7,470 nt of DNA, taken from NCBI GenBank assembly GCA_946415665.1, contig CAMKTI010000086.1, positions 1 through 7,470 on the forward strand, given 5' to 3'. The notes beneath the pieces are model-generated. The model had not been told where the DNA came from, did not search any database, and worked only from the letters and a program-made list of their open reading frames with translations. Positions 6,621 to 7,470 of this stretch are shown one piece after another (positions within the stretch are counted from its first letter, which is position 1; every line of letters starts with the position of its first letter). A program made the position numbers and the translations under genes. This stretch comes from an uncultured Clostridia bacterium (GTDB lineage Bacteria > Bacillota > Clostridia > Lachnospirales > CAMVHY01).

Positions 6621-6637
6621 CAAAATTTAAATTTAAA

Positions 6638-7312
6638 TTAAGAGGCGTTAAATTTTTTGTTTAATCTCTTTAAAGCTTTTTTTTCAATTCTAGAAACATA
6701 ACTTCTTGAAATTCCTAAAAGTTCAGCGATTTCCTTTTGTGTTTTTTCGCATCCATTAAATAATCCATATCTCAACGCAATAATTAATTTTTCACGTTCC
6801 TTTAAAAAAATTTTCATAGCCTCATAAATTTTTTTGATTTCCAACTTTAGATTTATTTTATCGTCAATATTATTATATTTTTCGTCACACAATTTATCTT
6901 CAAAATTTATTTCATTTCCTTCAAGATCAATTCCGATTGGACTTTGTAAAGATATATCACCAAAATATTTTTTTGACGAACGTATATGCATTAAAATTTC
7001 ATTTTCTATACAACGCGCAGCATATGTTGCTAATTTAACTCCTTTGTTAGATTTATAACTATTTATTGCTTTTATTAAACCAATAATTCCTATCGAAATT
7101 AAATCTTCTGTTTCTTTATCTTTAAGCGAATATTTTTTAACTATATGTGCTACAAGTCTTAAATTTCTTTCGATCAAAATATTTTTTGCGTTTATATCGC
7201 CGGCTTTATATTTCTCAAAATATTTTTCTTCTTCTTCTGGAGTTAAAGTTTTTGGGAAAGAATTGCTCATTACAAAACCCAGAACAAAAATAAAATTGAC
7301 GATGCCAAACAC
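6638..7312 (-). CDS. sigK: Sporulation sigma factor of the sigma-K type with a short hydrophobic pro-sequence
   Basis: This is a 224-residue sigma-70 family factor closest, from memory, to sigma-K, which directs late mother-cell transcription during sporulation. Region 2 spans about 49-111 (RNLRLVAHIVKKY, DLISIGIIGLIKAINSY, KLATYAARCIENEILMHIR). Region 4, with its helix-turn-helix, lies at about 170-217 (TQKEIAELLGISRSYVSRIEKKAL). LVAHI, the MHIR end of region 2 and SRSYVSRIEKKAL fit sigma-K better than sigma-E. The gene is uninterrupted, with no sign of a skin-type element. The start is GTG 7312, set by GGGAGG (7321-7326) eight bases upstream. It gives a hydrophobic N-terminus (MFGIVNFIFVLGFV) before SFPKTL, corresponding to the pro-sequence removed by SpoIVFB in Bacillus but about eight residues shorter. 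The ATG at residue 15 would remove it but has no good ribosome binding site. Confidence 0.88.
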   Translation of the reverse strand: MFGIVNFIFVLGFVMSNSFPKTLTPEEEEKYFEKYKAGDINAKNILIERNLRLVAHIVKKYSLKDKETEDLISIGIIGLIKAINSYKSNKGVKLATYAARCIENEILMHIRSSKKYFGDISLQSPIGIDLEGNEINFEDKLCDEKYNNIDDKINLKLEIKKIYEAMKIFLKEREKLIIALRYGLFNGCEKTQKEIAELLGISRSYVSRIEKKALKRLNKKFNAS

Positions 7313-7320
7313 AAAAAATA

Positions 7321-7326
7321 CCTCCC
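7321..7326 (-). promoter_or_regulatory. Ribosome binding site that fixes the GTG start of the sigma-factor gene
   Basis: GGGAGG on the - strand lies eight bases before GTG 7312. It is the best Shine-Dalgarno match in the area. It supports translation of the hydrophobic N-terminal extension rather than a start at the internal ATG 7270. Confidence 0.75.
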
Positions 7327-7333
7327 AAAAAAA

Positions 7334-7350
7334 ATATATTTACAATATAT
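7334..7350 (-). promoter_or_regulatory. Perfect AT dyad just upstream of the sigma-factor gene
   Basis: ATATATT and AATATAT (7334-7340 and 7344-7350) form a 7-bp inverted repeat around three bases, eight bases upstream of the ribosome binding site. On the - strand it overlaps CATATATT, which resembles a sigma-E -10 element (consensus CATACAAT). I find no matching -35 at the right distance, so I do not call a sigma-E promoter. It may be a regulatory site or chance in AT-rich DNA. Confidence 0.3.
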
Positions 7351-7394
7351 GTTTTTGAAAGGAATCACGTGCAAGTCCGTAATATTTGTTTTTA

Positions 7395-7454
7395 ATAAAA
7401 ATTAGTAAGCAAATCTATAGTAAACGACATTGACTTATGCCGGTTGCTCACCAA
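7395..7454 (-). terminator. Possible structured element or terminator of an upstream gene
   Basis: Read on the - strand, TTGGTGAGCAA (7454-7444) pairs with TTGCTTACTAA (7412-7402) over 11 bp with two G-U pairs. Inside the loop, CGGCAT (7442-7437) pairs with ATGTCG (7430-7425) around six bases. The outer stem is followed by TTTTT (7401-7397). On the + strand the wobble pairs become A-C mismatches, so a - strand RNA is implied. It may be the terminator of a gene lying beyond the window, or part of a long sigma-factor leader. The 31-base outer loop is large for a plain terminator. Confidence 0.4.
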
Positions 7455-7470
7455 GAAAATGAAATGATCA

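Noticed and set aside
7350..7395. Sigma-E promoter for the sigma-factor gene (AAATATT and CATATATT on the - strand)
   Set aside because: The two elements are about 29 bases apart, far from the usual spacing of about 14, and no other -35 fits.
7402..7454. tRNA or other known RNA gene, suggested by CCGG and TTGCTCACC
   Set aside because: No T-loop (GGTTCGAATCC-like) sequence, cloverleaf or CCA end can be found on either strand.
7392..7469. A 25-codon open frame on the - strand running in from the right edge and ending in TAA, possibly the end of an upstream gene
   Set aside because: It is too short to judge and runs straight through the foldable element at 7402-7454. Composition gives no support.
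1..7470. Reassignment of TGA to tryptophan, suggested by extreme AT content and stops that are all TAA or TAG
   Set aside because: The tryptophan codons that I checked in the large protein and Der are TGG, and no gene has an in-frame TGA. Six stop codons are too few to infer a changed code.

Overview
The window is very AT-rich, roughly a quarter G+C by eye. It looks like chromosomal DNA of a spore-forming member of the Bacillota, most likely class Clostridia. The main evidence is an intact gene for a sigma-K-type sporulation sigma factor (mother-cell late sigma factor). A der-plsY gene pair in the order usual for clostridia and clear AGGAGG-type ribosome binding sites agree with this. The extreme AT bias, poly-A/T tracts and a large Asn/Lys/Ile-rich coiled-coil protein would fit a host-associated or genome-reduced clostridium, such as segmented filamentous bacteria or clostridial symbionts of termite-gut protists. 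That placement is only inference.

Left third (1-3771, + strand, accessory): the 3' end of a gene of unknown function (2-268) is followed by an intrinsic terminator (343-372). A sigma-A-like promoter (443-471) and a strong ribosome binding site (531-538) then lead into one large gene (544-3717, 1057 residues). Its product is predicted to be a cytoplasmic coiled-coil protein. It carries about five degenerate repeats of 90-100 residues, a central helical region that I do not recognise, and an Asn/Asp-rich acidic tail with FPF/NPF motifs. Two of its repeat units share 199 identical base pairs, which indicates a recent tandem duplication or gene conversion. The gene ends in a terminator whose stem also holds the stop codon of the convergent plsY gene.

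Right two thirds (3744-7312, - strand, core genes): in transcription order these are a sigma-K-like gene, a sugar-1-phosphate nucleotidyltransferase, the ribosome-assembly GTPase der and the membrane acyltransferase plsY. They do not form one simple operon. A palindrome with a T-tract lies between the sigma factor and the nucleotidyltransferase, and a good intrinsic terminator lies between the nucleotidyltransferase and der. Only der and plsY are tightly coupled. The gpsA gene that often follows plsY in clostridia is not here; the coiled-coil gene converges on that position instead.

Right edge (7313-7470): a leader region for the sigma factor, with a perfect AT dyad and, further upstream, a foldable element on the - strand that may be the terminator of the preceding gene or a structured leader. 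I saw no tRNA or rRNA gene, insertion sequence or CRISPR array. The least explained part of the window is the repeat-expanding coiled-coil protein and its possible relative upstream.
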